Positions 8,090 through 17,885 of a DNA stretch of 64,000 nucleotides are shown here, piece by piece. The position numbers were made by a program, and so were the translations under genes. This DNA comes from Leptolyngbya sp. SIO1E4 (GTDB lineage Bacteria; Cyanobacteriota; Cyanobacteriia; Phormidesmidales; Phormidesmidaceae): contig JAAHFU020000002.1 of the NCBI GenBank assembly GCA_010672825.2, forward strand, positions 1,624,001-1,688,000. Direction: 5' to 3'. Numbering within the stretch: position 1 is the stretch's first letter; the number at the start of each line of letters is the position of its first letter. The notes under the pieces were generated by a model. It ran no database searches, was not told the DNA's origin, and saw nothing but the letters and a program-made list of their open reading frames with translations.

Positions 8090-8884
8090 ATGGGCAAAAA
8101 GGTCAGAGACGTGGGTGCCACCGACCTGATTCAGCAGTTGATTGAAGAGTCCTTTCTGTTCAAAGGGATGGATGATCTTTGGCTGCGTGATCGCGTCCCG
8201 ACGGATCGATTAGTTCGGGAAAAACTTTACTCTAGTCGCCCCATCTTCACCGCTTTCTTGCCCACCACCTCTCTAGAATTCTTGTACGTGATTTTAGAGG
8301 GAGGGCCTGTGGTTGCGCGCAGCACCCCCTTAGATCGCATTATTGCCATGACCTATGCCGGTGGTGCCTTTGGCATGCGTAGCCTATCTGTGGGCTGTGG
8401 TCGGGCCAGCCGGGCTTTTCCCAGTTTGGTCGAAGCCTACAAAACAACGGATGTTGTGAAGATTCCGTTACCCCTGGTACAAGTGCTCTACGACGAAAGT
8501 GATGTCTTTCGTACCCGCTATGAACTGTTATTTGAACTGCGAGAAAAGTTTCAGTATCATCTGCTGAATTGCAGCACCTACCCACCTCAGGCTGTCGCTG
8601 CTTTGCTGAGGGCGTTGGTTTACCAAGAGCGATCGCTGGGCACCCAACCCGAACCTGATGGCACCTTCAGCTTTGATCTGCCAGTAGATATTATCACCCA
8701 TGCCTGCCAACTCAACCACCGCACAGTGGAGCAAGTGCTTAAGGGCATGGTGAAAGAAGGCATCCTTAAGCCCAACCGCGCTGCTGATAGTCAGGGAGAT
8801 TGGCTTTGTGTTGTCAGTCCTGAAGCGCTGAAAGAGGTCTACAGTTCTACCCGTGACAAGGTTTCCTGGTGGCCCTTGAAATAA
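8090..8884 (+). CDS. CRP-family-like regulator, 264 aa
   Basis: The layout resembles Crp/Fnr regulators. A diverged beta-roll sensor (about 50-130, including GGAFGMRSLS) leads to a long dimerisation helix (about 140-175, FELREKFQYHLLN) and a C-terminal helix-turn-helix (about 205-245, VDIITHACQLNHRTVEQVLKGM). The usual phosphate-binding cassette of cyclic-AMP binders is not recognisable, and there is no cysteine cluster of FNR type, so the ligand is unknown. GGAG stands 5 nt upstream of the ATG. It is a stand-alone gene, divergent from dinB. The sensor assignment is weaker than the HTH assignment. Confidence 0.7.
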   Translation: MGKKVRDVGATDLIQQLIEESFLFKGMDDLWLRDRVPTDRLVREKLYSSRPIFTAFLPTTSLEFLYVILEGGPVVARSTPLDRIIAMTYAGGAFGMRSLSVGCGRASRAFPSLVEAYKTTDVVKIPLPLVQVLYDESDVFRTRYELLFELREKFQYHLLNCSTYPPQAVAALLRALVYQERSLGTQPEPDGTFSFDLPVDIITHACQLNHRTVEQVLKGMVKEGILKPNRAADSQGDWLCVVSPEALKEVYSSTRDKVSWWPLK

Positions 8885-8967
8885 TTGAGTGAGCCTGAAC
8901 GAAGGGCTACGTCAAGCCTGAATCACGCGGATTCCATCGTATGTTTCAGAGCCTACCTCGAAGTTTG

Positions 8968-9129
8968 AGAAGCCGGGTTTCTTTTAACAGGTGATCAATG
9001 GCGGCATGCAGGCTAATCAAGCACACTCTAGACCCCAAACCCTAGACCCTGTCTTGACCCGGATGTACTGGACTCAACTGAACAAGGCTAAAGTTCCGTT
9101 AACGGTTTTTAGATAAAAACCCGGCTTCT
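8968..9129. repeat. MITE-like element with family A copy nested inside
   Basis: Perfect 13-bp inverted ends, AGAAGCCGGGTTT (8968-8980) and AAACCCGGCTTCT (9117-9129), enclose about 136 bp. Most of that interior (9001-9090) is a family A repeat, so one element appears to have inserted into another. Sequences with these ends are common hairpin or MITE termini in cyanobacteria. Confidence 0.8.
9001..9090 (+). repeat. dispersed repeat family A, copy 2
   Basis: Begins GCGGCATGCAGGCTAATCAA, continues with CTAGACCCCAAACCCTAGA and the conserved 3' block with its CCGG-ATGTA-CTGG core, and ends AACAAGGCTA. Confidence 0.9.
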
Positions 9130-9167
9130 GTCTCTGCACTTTAAAGGTGTGGGTTAGGACAGTGCGT

Positions 9168-11135
9168 CTAGGTTCCGTTGCGCAAGGCATTTAACACGCT
9201 GCGATCTTCCAGGGTGGAGGTATCACCGGTAATCTCTTGCCCAGCGGCCATGGTTCGCAGCAAGCGCCGCATGATCTTGCCAGAGCGAGTTTTGGGTAGG
9301 GCCTCGCAGAACTTAATTTCAGCTGGGCTGGCAATGGGGCCAATTTCCTTACGAACGTGCTGCTTGAGTTCCTTTTCGAGATCATCACTGGGGGTTGCGG
9401 TGTTCTCCAGGGTGATGAAGGCTACGATGTCTTCTCCTTTAATATCGCTGGGTTTACCCACCACCGCCGCTTCTGCTACTGCTGAGTGAGCCACCAGAGC
9501 CGACTCCACTTCCATCGTGCCCAGGCGGTGTCCGGCCACATTGATGACGTCATCCACCCGTCCCATGACCCAAAAGTATCCGTCCGCGTCTTTGCGGGCA
9601 CCGTCTCCTGAAAAGTAGGTGTAGTGCCCATCTTGGGGTGGAATGTGCTCCCAATAGGTGCTTCGGAACCGTTCAGGATTCCCATGGACGGTGCGAATCA
9701 TGCTGGGCCAGGGCTGCTGAATCACAAGATAGCCCCCCTGATTGGGTGGCACCGGTTTGCCATCCAGGTCTACCACATCGGCCACGATGCCGGGAAAGGG
9801 GAAGGTGGCTGCGCCCGGTTTTGTGGGGGTCACCCCCGGCAGGGGTGTCAGCATAATGCCCCCAGTTTCCGTTTGCCACCAGGTATCAACGATGGGACAT
9901 CGCCCCTGACCGATCACCTGGTGATACCACATCCAGGCTGAGGGATTAATCGGCTCACCAACACTGCCCAATAGCCTCAGGGAGGAGAGATCTCGAGCAT
10001 TGGGATGCGATTCGCCCATTTTCATGAATAGGCGAATCGCAGTGGGGGCCGTATAAAAAATGGTGACGCCATATTTTTGCACCACATCCCACAAACAGCC
10101 TGGATTTGACGATCTCGGTGCCCCCTCAAACATCACGGTTGTGGTTCCATTCGAGAGCGGCCCATAAACGATGTAGCTGTGGCCTGTAATCCAGCCAATG
10201 TCGGCAGTGCACCAGAACACATCTTCGTCATGGAGATCAAAGACCCATTTGCTGGTGATGTGGGTATAGAGGGCATAGCCACCAGTGGCATGAACGACCC
10301 CTTTAGGTTTGCCCGTGGTGCCAGAGGTATAGAGGATAAACAGCGGATCTTCGCTGTCCATGGGTTCAGCAGGGCAGGTGGGCAAGGCGGTGGGGCGCAG
10401 GTCATGCCACCATAGGTCTCGCCCCTCTACCATGGGCACACCATGCCCCGTGCGTTGCACCACCAGAACATGGTGCACGCTGGGCACGGCGTTGTTTTCC
10501 AGAGCCGCGTCTACCTGGCCTTTCAGCGGGTTGATGACGTCTTTGCGCCAGCTACCATCCGCCGTGATGACCAATTTGGCGTCCGCATCTTGGAGGCGAT
10601 TGCGCAGGGCTTCTGCACTAAAGCCACCAAAAACCACAGTGTGTGGTGCCCCAATGCGGGCACAGGCCAGCATGGCGATCACCGCTTCTGGAATCATTGG
10701 CATATAAATACCGACGCGATCGCCCCGCTGCACCCCCAGGTGCTTCATGACATTGGCCATGCGGCAGACGTCTTCATAGAGTTCGCGATAGGTAAAGGTG
10801 CGCGAGTCTCCGGGTTCCCCTTCCCAAATGAGGGCGGTCTTATCGGCTTTCTCAGCAAGGTGGCGATCCAGGCAGTTGTAGGCCACATTCAGCTTGCCGC
10901 CTACGAACCACTGGGCAAAGGGCGGTTGCCAATCTAACACCTGATCCCACGGGACAAACCAATGGAGTTCTCGGCGGGCTAATGTTCCCCAGAATGCCTG
11001 CGGGTCAGCTTTAGCGTCTCGGCAGAGCTGTTGATAGGTAGCCAAGCTGTTGATGTGGGCCTTTCGCGTGAAGTCGGCGGGCGGGTTGAAAATGCGATCT
11101 TCCTGCAGGATGGATTCAAGGGTGGGAGCAGACAT
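9168..11135 (-). CDS. acs: acetyl-CoA synthetase (AMP-forming)
   Basis: Converts acetate, ATP and CoA to acetyl-CoA, AMP and PPi in the cytoplasm. The 655 residues match the usual length of about 650. The ATP-binding loop [14 protein letters not shown], the WWQTETGG motif, the hinge region [13 protein letters not shown] and the C-terminal [10 protein letters not shown] are all intact; the last carries Lys620, equivalent to the lysine whose acetylation inactivates Salmonella Acs. The ATG at 11135 is preceded by GGAGGA. It lies 123 bp downstream of a Pat-like acetyltransferase gene on the same strand, so enzyme and likely regulator form a transcription unit. Confidence 0.97.
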   Translation of the reverse strand: MSAPTLESILQEDRIFNPPADFTRKAHINSLATYQQLCRDAKADPQAFWGTLARRELHWFVPWDQVLDWQPPFAQWFVGGKLNVAYNCLDRHLAEKADKTALIWEGEPGDSRTFTYRELYEDVCRMANVMKHLGVQRGDRVGIYMPMIPEAVIAMLACARIGAPHTVVFGGFSAEALRNRLQDADAKLVITADGSWRKDVINPLKGQVDAALENNAVPSVHHVLVVQRTGHGVPMVEGRDLWWHDLRPTALPTCPAEPMDSEDPLFILYTSGTTGKPKGVVHATGGYALYTHITSKWVFDLHDEDVFWCTADIGWITGHSYIVYGPLSNGTTTVMFEGAPRSSNPGCLWDVVQKYGVTIFYTAPTAIRLFMKMGESHPNARDLSSLRLLGSVGEPINPSAWMWYHQVIGQGRCPIVDTWWQTETGGIMLTPLPGVTPTKPGAATFPFPGIVADVVDLDGKPVPPNQGGYLVIQQPWPSMIRTVHGNPERFRSTYWEHIPPQDGHYTYFSGDGARKDADGYFWVMGRVDDVINVAGHRLGTMEVESALVAHSAVAEAAVVGKPSDIKGEDIVAFITLENTATPSDDLEKELKQHVRKEIGPIASPAEIKFCEALPKTRSGKIMRRLLRTMAAGQEITGDTSTLEDRSVLNALRNGT

Positions 11136-11258
11136 CAAACATCCTCCAATAGGGTTTATAAAATTGTTGAGATAGTGCGACCCCAGTCGGATCGGGCTCG
11201 GGTCAAGCCAGAGTTGGGCCAAGGTCGAGCCAGAAAGGTCGGGCCAGACCAATCTGGG

Positions 11259-14090
11259 TTAAGCGGTGGCGCTCAAGGATAAACGGGCAGTGGTCTCGGT
11301 CTCACTGCGACCCATCTCGAACCCGGCTTTTTCACACAGAGAAGAGAGGGCCGGATTGTTCATCACCTCGGCTTTCAGCAGGGGTAGCCCTTCCTGGCGT
11401 CCGATATCAATTAGCTGCTGAAGCAAGGCCTGATCAAGCCCGCGATCGCGATATTCGCCATCTACCACGAGCCCGAATTGCCCGGCCTTCTCAGCAGGCA
11501 GTTTGCTTAGGCGACCCACCCCAATAATTTGAGACAGCCCCGTTTGGGTATTCGGGGACTCTGCCACGAGGGCAATTTCTTGATCAAAATCGAGGAAACA
11601 CAGCCGCATAATTTGCTCGGAGGCCCCATGTGGGCTCAGGTGCCGGAGGGGAGGATAGCGGGTGTAGCCTTCGGTTTGGGCTGTTTCTGTTAACCGCTGA
11701 TGAAAGGCGATCAGCCTGGGTTCGTCGGTGGGGCAGACTGGGCGGAGGGTCACGGGTGTGCGATCTTTCAGGATTTGAGACTGCACATAATGGCTGGGGT
11801 AAGGTCTCAGCAGCGGCTGGGGCAGAGAGGCTGGATCACAACTGGCGCTGTGCAGCACAATCCGAGCATCTAAAATCGCAGCCATGGGCGTGGTTTGAGT
11901 AACGCCGACTGCCGCTGGCACCTCAGGATGCATCAGCAGCGGATTGATTTGAATTTCCCGAATCCAGGGTTGCTCGACCACCAGTTGGCCAAACTGCATC
12001 AGCATTAGCTTCAGGACTTTTAGATCCACCGCTGGATAGCCCTGTTGTCCCTGTAAGGCTGGGTAAATCAAGGTTTGTTCGATCAGGCGCTGGGCTAAGG
12101 TGTCGTTTAGGGGGGGCAGTGCCACAGCACGATGGCGCCGGGGGGCTTGGGCGCGATCGCCGTAAATATCCGCTGGCCATCCGCCGGTGCCAAACCGAAT
12201 CACGGGGCCAAACTGAGCGTCGGTTGCGCTACTCATCATCAGTTCATAGGCCCCTGCTCGTTCAATTAGGGGTTGCAGAATAACCGTAGAAGATAGGGCT
12301 GGGGGCGCCGTGAGGGCGCGGTAGGCATGGTGTACAGCAGCAGCGCTGGCCCCATGCCAGGGGGTCGTGCCCCGATGGGGCTCTGAGGCAGATTCCTCTA
12401 GCCAATCAACCGCCCGCTTCAGCACAACGGGATAGCCCATCTCATTGGCAATCTCGACGGCTTCTGTTTCTGTGGTGGCTAGGCGAGTGGTCACCATCGG
12501 CAGGCCATAGGCTGAAAGCAGCGTCGCAGTTTCGACTGGCGTCAGGGTCGTGCGCCCTTCTTGGTGAACCGTTCGAATCAGATGTTCCACTTGGGCGCGA
12601 TGTGGCCCCCCTGCATCCCACTGGTTGGGGAGAGCGGGGGTTTCGTACATGCCCTGCAGACAATAGCTGTGTTGCCACATCAGGTTAAAAAGCCGGGCTG
12701 CCGAATCTGGGTAAGGATACGTGGGAATTTGGTGGCGGTTCAAAATGGTTTCTCCGGCCACCACCTCGGCTCCCCCGACCCAGCTCGCCAAAATCGGTTT
12801 GTGTTTGAGGGGCGTGGTTTGCAACTGGTTGACAATATCCTTGAGTTTCTCAGCCGTCTCCGTTGGATCGGCTACCCCCTGGGGCGCCAGAATGACTAAC
12901 ACGCCGTCCGTGTTGGGATCTCGCACGGCAATTTCGATGGCCTGCTGATAGCGATCGCTATCAGCATCTCCCAAAATATCGATGGGGTTGCTGCGGCTCC
13001 AATCTGTGGGTAGCACCTCATCTAAATGGGCCAGGGTTGCTGCAGCCAAATTGCCTGGTTGCCCCCCGGTGGAGACGAGGGCATCTGTTGCCAGCACCCC
13101 CAATCCGCCAGAATTGGTGATAATGGTTAGGCGATTGCCCTGGGGTTGAAACTTCCGCTTTGCCAATACCTCAGACAGATTGAACAGTTCTGAGATGCGG
13201 TTGACCCGCAGGATGCCACATCGCCGCAATGCTGCCTCAAAGACATCATCGCTGCCCATGATGCCCCCAGTATGGGCGATCGCGGCTTTGACCGCCGCTT
13301 CTGTTCGGCCACCTTTCAGCAAAATGATGGGTTTGATGAGGGCAACTTCTCGCGCCGCCGCCAAGAAAGATTTCACATCTCCAATGGCTTCCATATGAAT
13401 CACGATGCTCTGGGTGTAGGGATCAGCACCCAGGTAATGAATCAAGTCTCCCCAGTCCACATCCAACATGGACCCCATGGAAATGAAGGCGCTGAACCCC
13501 ACATTTTCGTGGAAACTCCAATCCACCACGGCCCGGCAGAGGGCACCACTTTGACTAATAAACCCAATATTGCCGGGGCGGGCCATTGTGCCAGTCAAGG
13601 TGGCATTCAGCCCTTTACGGGGATTCATGACCCCTAGCGAATTTGGCCCCAACAGCCGCATCCGACCTAGGCTCAGTTTTTCCCGCAATTGTTTTTCTAG
13701 GTTGCGACCAAGCGTTCCCGTTTCACGAAACCCCGGAGAGATGGCGATCGCATTTTTGACCCCTGCTTTTGCACAGTCTTCAATAATGCTGGGCACGCGG
13801 GAAATCGGTGTGGCGATCACAGCCAAATCTATTTGGTCAGGGATCTCTTCGATATGGGAGTAAGCCTTAATGTCAAAAACACTTTCCCCTGCCGCATTAA
13901 TTGGAAAGATAGGCCCGTAGAAAGGGGAATTCAACAGGTTTTTCAGGAGGGTATTGCCGACCGTTCCGACTTCATGGGTTGCCCCAAAAACAGCAATGTT
14001 TCTGGGTTCTAACAAAGTCTCTAAGGAGTGATAATCAAATTTTAAGATATTGTTTTCAAAATCAGTTGGATATTCACAGTCGCTTACCAT
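11259..14090 (-). CDS. Pat-type protein acetyltransferase: NDP-forming acyl-CoA ligase fused to GNAT
   Basis: The N-terminal CoA-binding and ligase-like domains (about 20-480, with FGATHEVGTVGN and FISQSGALC) are followed by an ATP-grasp domain (about 530-760). A GNAT acetyltransferase domain occupies the C-terminus (about 775-940, with VVDGEYRDRGLDQALLQQL). This is the architecture of Salmonella Pat/YfiQ, which acetylates and inactivates Acs; the gene immediately downstream here is acs. His273 in AIAHTGG, at the site of the phosphohistidine of ADP-forming acetyl-CoA synthetases, is kept. The acetyl-CoA loop reads RDRGLD where a Gly usually follows Leu. Start ATG 14090 has GGAGGA 7 nt upstream; the open frame extends to 14186 without a better RBS. 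Confidence 0.88.
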   Translation of the reverse strand: MVSDCEYPTDFENNILKFDYHSLETLLEPRNIAVFGATHEVGTVGNTLLKNLLNSPFYGPIFPINAAGESVFDIKAYSHIEEIPDQIDLAVIATPISRVPSIIEDCAKAGVKNAIAISPGFRETGTLGRNLEKQLREKLSLGRMRLLGPNSLGVMNPRKGLNATLTGTMARPGNIGFISQSGALCRAVVDWSFHENVGFSAFISMGSMLDVDWGDLIHYLGADPYTQSIVIHMEAIGDVKSFLAAAREVALIKPIILLKGGRTEAAVKAAIAHTGGIMGSDDVFEAALRRCGILRVNRISELFNLSEVLAKRKFQPQGNRLTIITNSGGLGVLATDALVSTGGQPGNLAAATLAHLDEVLPTDWSRSNPIDILGDADSDRYQQAIEIAVRDPNTDGVLVILAPQGVADPTETAEKLKDIVNQLQTTPLKHKPILASWVGGAEVVAGETILNRHQIPTYPYPDSAARLFNLMWQHSYCLQGMYETPALPNQWDAGGPHRAQVEHLIRTVHQEGRTTLTPVETATLLSAYGLPMVTTRLATTETEAVEIANEMGYPVVLKRAVDWLEESASEPHRGTTPWHGASAAAVHHAYRALTAPPALSSTVILQPLIERAGAYELMMSSATDAQFGPVIRFGTGGWPADIYGDRAQAPRRHRAVALPPLNDTLAQRLIEQTLIYPALQGQQGYPAVDLKVLKLMLMQFGQLVVEQPWIREIQINPLLMHPEVPAAVGVTQTTPMAAILDARIVLHSASCDPASLPQPLLRPYPSHYVQSQILKDRTPVTLRPVCPTDEPRLIAFHQRLTETAQTEGYTRYPPLRHLSPHGASEQIMRLCFLDFDQEIALVAESPNTQTGLSQIIGVGRLSKLPAEKAGQFGLVVDGEYRDRGLDQALLQQLIDIGRQEGLPLLKAEVMNNPALSSLCEKAGFEMGRSETETTARLSLSATA

Positions 14091-14727
14091 CGTTTCCTCC
14101 TTATCCATCTGAATCCATAGGTAAGTTTCTGAGTTTCCATCGATTATTTCTACACAATTTGGCAGAAACAAACGGTGAAATGACAATGCGGCGATTCACA
14201 GTTTTTTACTCTATATACGTAATTGTAGTGTTAGCTACTGATCTGACTTCGAAGGGGGGTCTTTAGCTTAAAGAAAGAGAGGATAAGTCAATGAAACAAA
14301 ATCCTCAGCCAAGGAAATATTTAAGGTCGTCAATATCCTTCTCAGAAAGAATCTCTGGCAGCGTTAAGGGTGCGGTTTTAGTGAACGATATTCACGGGTC
14401 AAAACGGTTTAAAGAAGGCGGCGATCGCGGTCGTTGCGGTGGGCATCAAGGTAGATGCTCCCTCAGTTGACTGGTAGCGCGATAGGGTTACGAGCGGCGG
14501 CGATCGCGGTTGCGGAAGTGAGTGCTTGAAGTTGAAGAGTGCTTGAAGTTGAAGAGTGCTTGCTCAGGACTCAACAAAGCCCTCTGATCGCGACTGGAGT
14601 CAGGCTGACGGGCAACGTCCCGTCAAACATTATTTTTGGATAAGACTAATCCGCAAGCAGAGGCTTTATATCGATAATAGGGCTCTACGACAACCCAGTC
14701 TTGGAACCGTCATTAGTGAAGATGGCA
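14091..14727. other. intergenic region between pat and the metal island
   Basis: About 640 bp between divergent genes. Apart from the tandem repeat at 14521 and several HIP1-like octamers (near 14421 and 14500), I see no supported gene. A 66-codon open frame starting with TTG at 14556 begins inside the tandem repeat and has no RBS. Confidence 0.55.
14521..14562. repeat. 17-bp direct tandem repeat
   Basis: The unit AGTGCTTGAAGTTGAAG occurs at 14521 and 14538 without mismatch, followed by the first 8 bases of a third unit at 14555. It is in the spacer upstream of the metal island. Confidence 0.9.
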
Positions 14728-15285
14728 ATGACCCTATCATCAACGCTTGGGGCTAAACCCGATACCGATACCAATCAAGCTTCTCAATTAGGACACTGGC
14801 TAGAAGAGTATGGTGAAATTGCTGCCATCCTTCCCGTCTTAACTGGCCTGCTAGTCACCACTCGACTGCAGCTACGAGGGGCTAGTGCCTTGGTGGTCAA
14901 TATTGTGATCGCTGCCATGACCCGACAAGCCATCGTACAGCTCAAAAAACAGGCGGGTCACACGACGTCTCAATCGGTTATGGCGAGCCCAGCCGCTAAT
15001 GGAGCCGCGACGACGACTGCTGAAGAAGAAGAAGATTACACCATCGTTCATTCTGTCCCTGGACGCATCCGCCTGCGGATTCCTCAATTGCAGAGTGATG
15101 CGTCCTTTGCCAAACGCCTGGAAAAGCTCCTGCTGACAGACGATATTGTCCTCGGTGTTCGGATCAATCGCGCGGCCTGTTCCATTGTGATTCGTTACGA
15201 CGGCGCCAATATGACCGATCTGGAGTTGGGCATGCGGTTGCTCCAGGTGTTACAGCAGGCAGAACAGGCAGACGCTGTCTCCTAA
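14728..15285 (+). CDS. membrane-anchored HMA-fold protein without CxxC
   Basis: The N-terminal half has two hydrophobic stretches (IAAILPVLTGLLV and ASALVVNIVIAAM), then a polar Ala/Thr/Glu linker. The C-terminal domain (about 110-175) begins VPGRIRLRIPQL and contains VRINRAACSIVIRY. This is the pattern of HMA_2-type heavy-metal-associated domains, which lack the CxxC metal site of classical HMA domains. The same domain starts the ATPase encoded 34 bp downstream, so the genes are almost certainly co-transcribed and related by duplication of the domain. Start is uncertain: ATG 14728 (GAAG upstream), ATG 14722 or an upstream TTG. A role as accessory subunit of the pump is inferred. Confidence 0.75.
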   Translation: MTLSSTLGAKPDTDTNQASQLGHWLEEYGEIAAILPVLTGLLVTTRLQLRGASALVVNIVIAAMTRQAIVQLKKQAGHTTSQSVMASPAANGAATTTAEEEEDYTIVHSVPGRIRLRIPQLQSDASFAKRLEKLLLTDDIVLGVRINRAACSIVIRYDGANMTDLELGMRLLQVLQQAEQADAVS

Positions 15286-15319
15286 CTTTTCTTCTTTACC
15301 GTTTCTTGTCATCACGTCC

Positions 15320-17605
15320 ATGGGTTTACTGCCTGTCCAGCGTTTATGGAGCGACCATTCCATAGAGGCGTCTCCTTCTGCTTGCCAGGGTTCCTGGCGA
15401 GTGCTGCATCAGCTACCGAACCGGGTTCGGATCCGCGTCCCAGAACTGGCAACCCACGCCCGTTCTGGTGCCCGGCTACAGTCAACGTTGGGTGAGCTGT
15501 CTGGTGTAAATACTGTGCGCATCAACCGGGCAGCGTGCTCTGTGGTGATTCAGTATGCTCCCTGGGCAGCGGATCGGGTGCAGGCCAAACTCATAGAAGT
15601 CTTGGGGGAACTGAGTACGCTCCCGACCCCAGCCCCCTTATCGGAAGGGGGACGGGCGTCTCAAAACCAGCAGCCGATGGAGAATGCGGGGCGCATTTTG
15701 CAGGCGAATTCTAGTGCGGGCTCTAGCGCAGACTCTGGTGCAGACTCTGGTAAAGGGGGACATTGGGATGATCTGCGCTTGCCTGTTCTGGCTTCGGTAC
15801 TCGCGTTTGCGAGCCGGTTTTCCCGATTTCAGAGGGTGCAACCGCTGGCGATCGCGACCTTAACCATGGCGATTTTTCCCATTGCTCGGCGGGCGTTTCA
15901 CAGTCTCTGGCGACAGCGGCGGCTAAACATTGACTGCCTTGATTTGCTGGCGCTAAGTTTGAGTGCCTGGCAGGGCAAGTTGCTGACGCCAGCCCTGGTG
16001 ATTACGCTGCACGAGCTGGGGGATGCGATTCGGGAGCAAACGGCTCGTGCCACTGAAGTGCGAGCGTCTACGCTGGCGGATGCCATTGGTCATTTTGCCT
16101 GGGTGCAGGGGGAAACGGGGGAACTGCGGCAAATTCCTAGTCGCCAAGTCTGCATCGATGACGTGGTGGTGGTGCATCCGGGGGAGCAAATTCCCGTCGA
16201 TGGCACCGTGCTCAGTGGGGAGGCCACCGTTGACCAACAGGGGCTAACCGGAGAAGCCATGCCCATCGTGGCCTCCTCCGGTAGCTATGTCTTTGCGTCT
16301 ACCCTGGTTCGGTCGGGGCAATTGACCCTGCAGGCAGAGCGAATTGGCGACAATACCCGGGCTGCATCAGGGCTACGGCTGTTGCAGCAGGCACCGGTTT
16401 ACGATACACGCATGGCTAACTACACCGAAAAAGTGGCCGACCGACTTATTGTGCCGTCTCTGCTGTTGGCAACCCTGGTGTTAGGACTCACCCGTGACCC
16501 TGCGCGAGCGGCGGCAATTCTGACGCTCGATTTTGTCACTGGAATTCGGGTCTCTATCCCCACGGCGTTTTTAGGGGCTTTGAACCACACTACCCGTCAC
16601 GGGGTCATGGTGCGGAGTGGCCGCACTCTGGAGCAGTTGGCTGAAGTTGACACTATCGTGTTTGACAAGACCGGGACCTTGACCCAAGGAACCATCGCGA
16701 TCGCAACGGTCTGCCCCGTTGCCGATACGCTTTCTCCGGCACGATTGCTTCAGCTAGCGGCAACGGCAGAAAAGCGACTCACCCATCCCGTGGCCGAAGC
16801 GATTGTGCACCATGCCCAGCAGCAAGGTATTGACTTGTTGCCCCGTGGTGATTGGGACTATCTGGTTGGTTTCGGCGTCACCGCTCAGATTGAAGGGCAC
16901 ACGGTTTTGGTGGGCAGCGAGCGCTTCTTGACTCAGAAAAATGTGGCGGGTCTCCAGGGGGCAACGACGCCTGCAAACGGGTGCTCTCAGATCTATGTGG
17001 CCCAGGATGGGCAGTTTGTGGGCACCCTGGGCTACACCGACCCCCTACGGCCGGAAAGTGCTCGGTTGGTACATTTGCTACAAAAAGACCTGGAGCTTGA
17101 TCTACATCTGCTGACCGGAGATACGCCGCAGCGAGCTAGCCAGGTGGCGCAAGAATTAGGAATTCCTGCTAAGCGAGTTTATGCAGAAGCTTTTCCAGAT
17201 CACAAGGCCAAAATTGTGCAGAACCTGCGTCGAGAAGGACGCACCGTAGCCTTTGTTGGAGATGGGCTCAACGACTCTGTCGCTCTGGCCTATGCGGATG
17301 TGTCGGTTTCCTTTGAACAGGCGGCAGACGTTGCCCGCGAAACTGCAGATGTTGTGCTCATGGATAATGACCTGCTGGAACTGCTGGAGGCCATCGAGAT
17401 CGCCCGCCAGACTCGCGACCTGATTGAGCAAAATATTGCCCTAGTCGTCGGGCCTAATCTGGTGGCGCTGGGGCTGGCCTCGACCCTAAGCCTGAGTCCT
17501 CTCGTGGCCACCATCATCCATAACGGCTCCGCGATCGTGGCTGGTCTCAACAGCTTGCGACCGCTTGTGGAGCATAAATTTGCGCCCAATTCGGTGGTGC
17601 ATTAA
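15320..17605 (+). CDS. P1B-type metal-transporting ATPase lacking the CPC motif
   Basis: Predicted membrane pump for a metal ion, 761 residues. An N-terminal HMA_2-like domain (about 20-100, LPNRVRIRVPEL and VRINRAACSVVIQY) and a Ser/Ala/Gly-rich linker lead into the ATPase core. That core has an actuator motif (TGEAMP near 312), the phosphorylated Asp449 in DKTGTLTQG, the HP motif (KRLTHPVAEA) and the hinge motif (GDGLNDSVALAYADV). In the ion-binding helix, where most P1B pumps have CPC before ALGLATPTA, the sequence is DFVTGIRVSIPTA (residues 404-416), so both cysteines are missing and the transported ion cannot be assumed to be copper or zinc. It forms an operon with the preceding HMA-fold gene. 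Export rather than import is typical of the family. Confidence 0.92.
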   Translation: MGLLPVQRLWSDHSIEASPSACQGSWRVLHQLPNRVRIRVPELATHARSGARLQSTLGELSGVNTVRINRAACSVVIQYAPWAADRVQAKLIEVLGELSTLPTPAPLSEGGRASQNQQPMENAGRILQANSSAGSSADSGADSGKGGHWDDLRLPVLASVLAFASRFSRFQRVQPLAIATLTMAIFPIARRAFHSLWRQRRLNIDCLDLLALSLSAWQGKLLTPALVITLHELGDAIREQTARATEVRASTLADAIGHFAWVQGETGELRQIPSRQVCIDDVVVVHPGEQIPVDGTVLSGEATVDQQGLTGEAMPIVASSGSYVFASTLVRSGQLTLQAERIGDNTRAASGLRLLQQAPVYDTRMANYTEKVADRLIVPSLLLATLVLGLTRDPARAAAILTLDFVTGIRVSIPTAFLGALNHTTRHGVMVRSGRTLEQLAEVDTIVFDKTGTLTQGTIAIATVCPVADTLSPARLLQLAATAEKRLTHPVAEAIVHHAQQQGIDLLPRGDWDYLVGFGVTAQIEGHTVLVGSERFLTQKNVAGLQGATTPANGCSQIYVAQDGQFVGTLGYTDPLRPESARLVHLLQKDLELDLHLLTGDTPQRASQVAQELGIPAKRVYAEAFPDHKAKIVQNLRREGRTVAFVGDGLNDSVALAYADVSVSFEQAADVARETADVVLMDNDLLELLEAIEIARQTRDLIEQNIALVVGPNLVALGLASTLSLSPLVATIIHNGSAIVAGLNSLRPLVEHKFAPNSVVH

Positions 17606-17885
17606 GCGCATCATCTAGTAGACGATTCAAAGTGTTTTTTATTGCAACGTGTTGGCATCAAGAAGCCACTTTGCTACTAGCCTAAGGAAGGATTGGTTTG
17701 ATATGCTGTGCTTAAGTTTGTAAGTGCGCTTCCACCTTAACCTGGCGTGCTTGAGGCGCTAAAGCGATTGTAGGTGGGTTGGCAAAGATAGCAAGCGTTC
17801 TTTTAATGATTGAACTAGTTGACAGTCTTACCCAATAGTTAACGTTGACTTAACCGACTGCCCTGGCTTCTATCCTGGTACTGCG

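Noticed and set aside
14556-14756. Possible 66-residue gene upstream of the metal island
   Set aside because: It begins with TTG inside a 17-bp tandem repeat, has no RBS and overlaps the better-supported HMA-fold gene.
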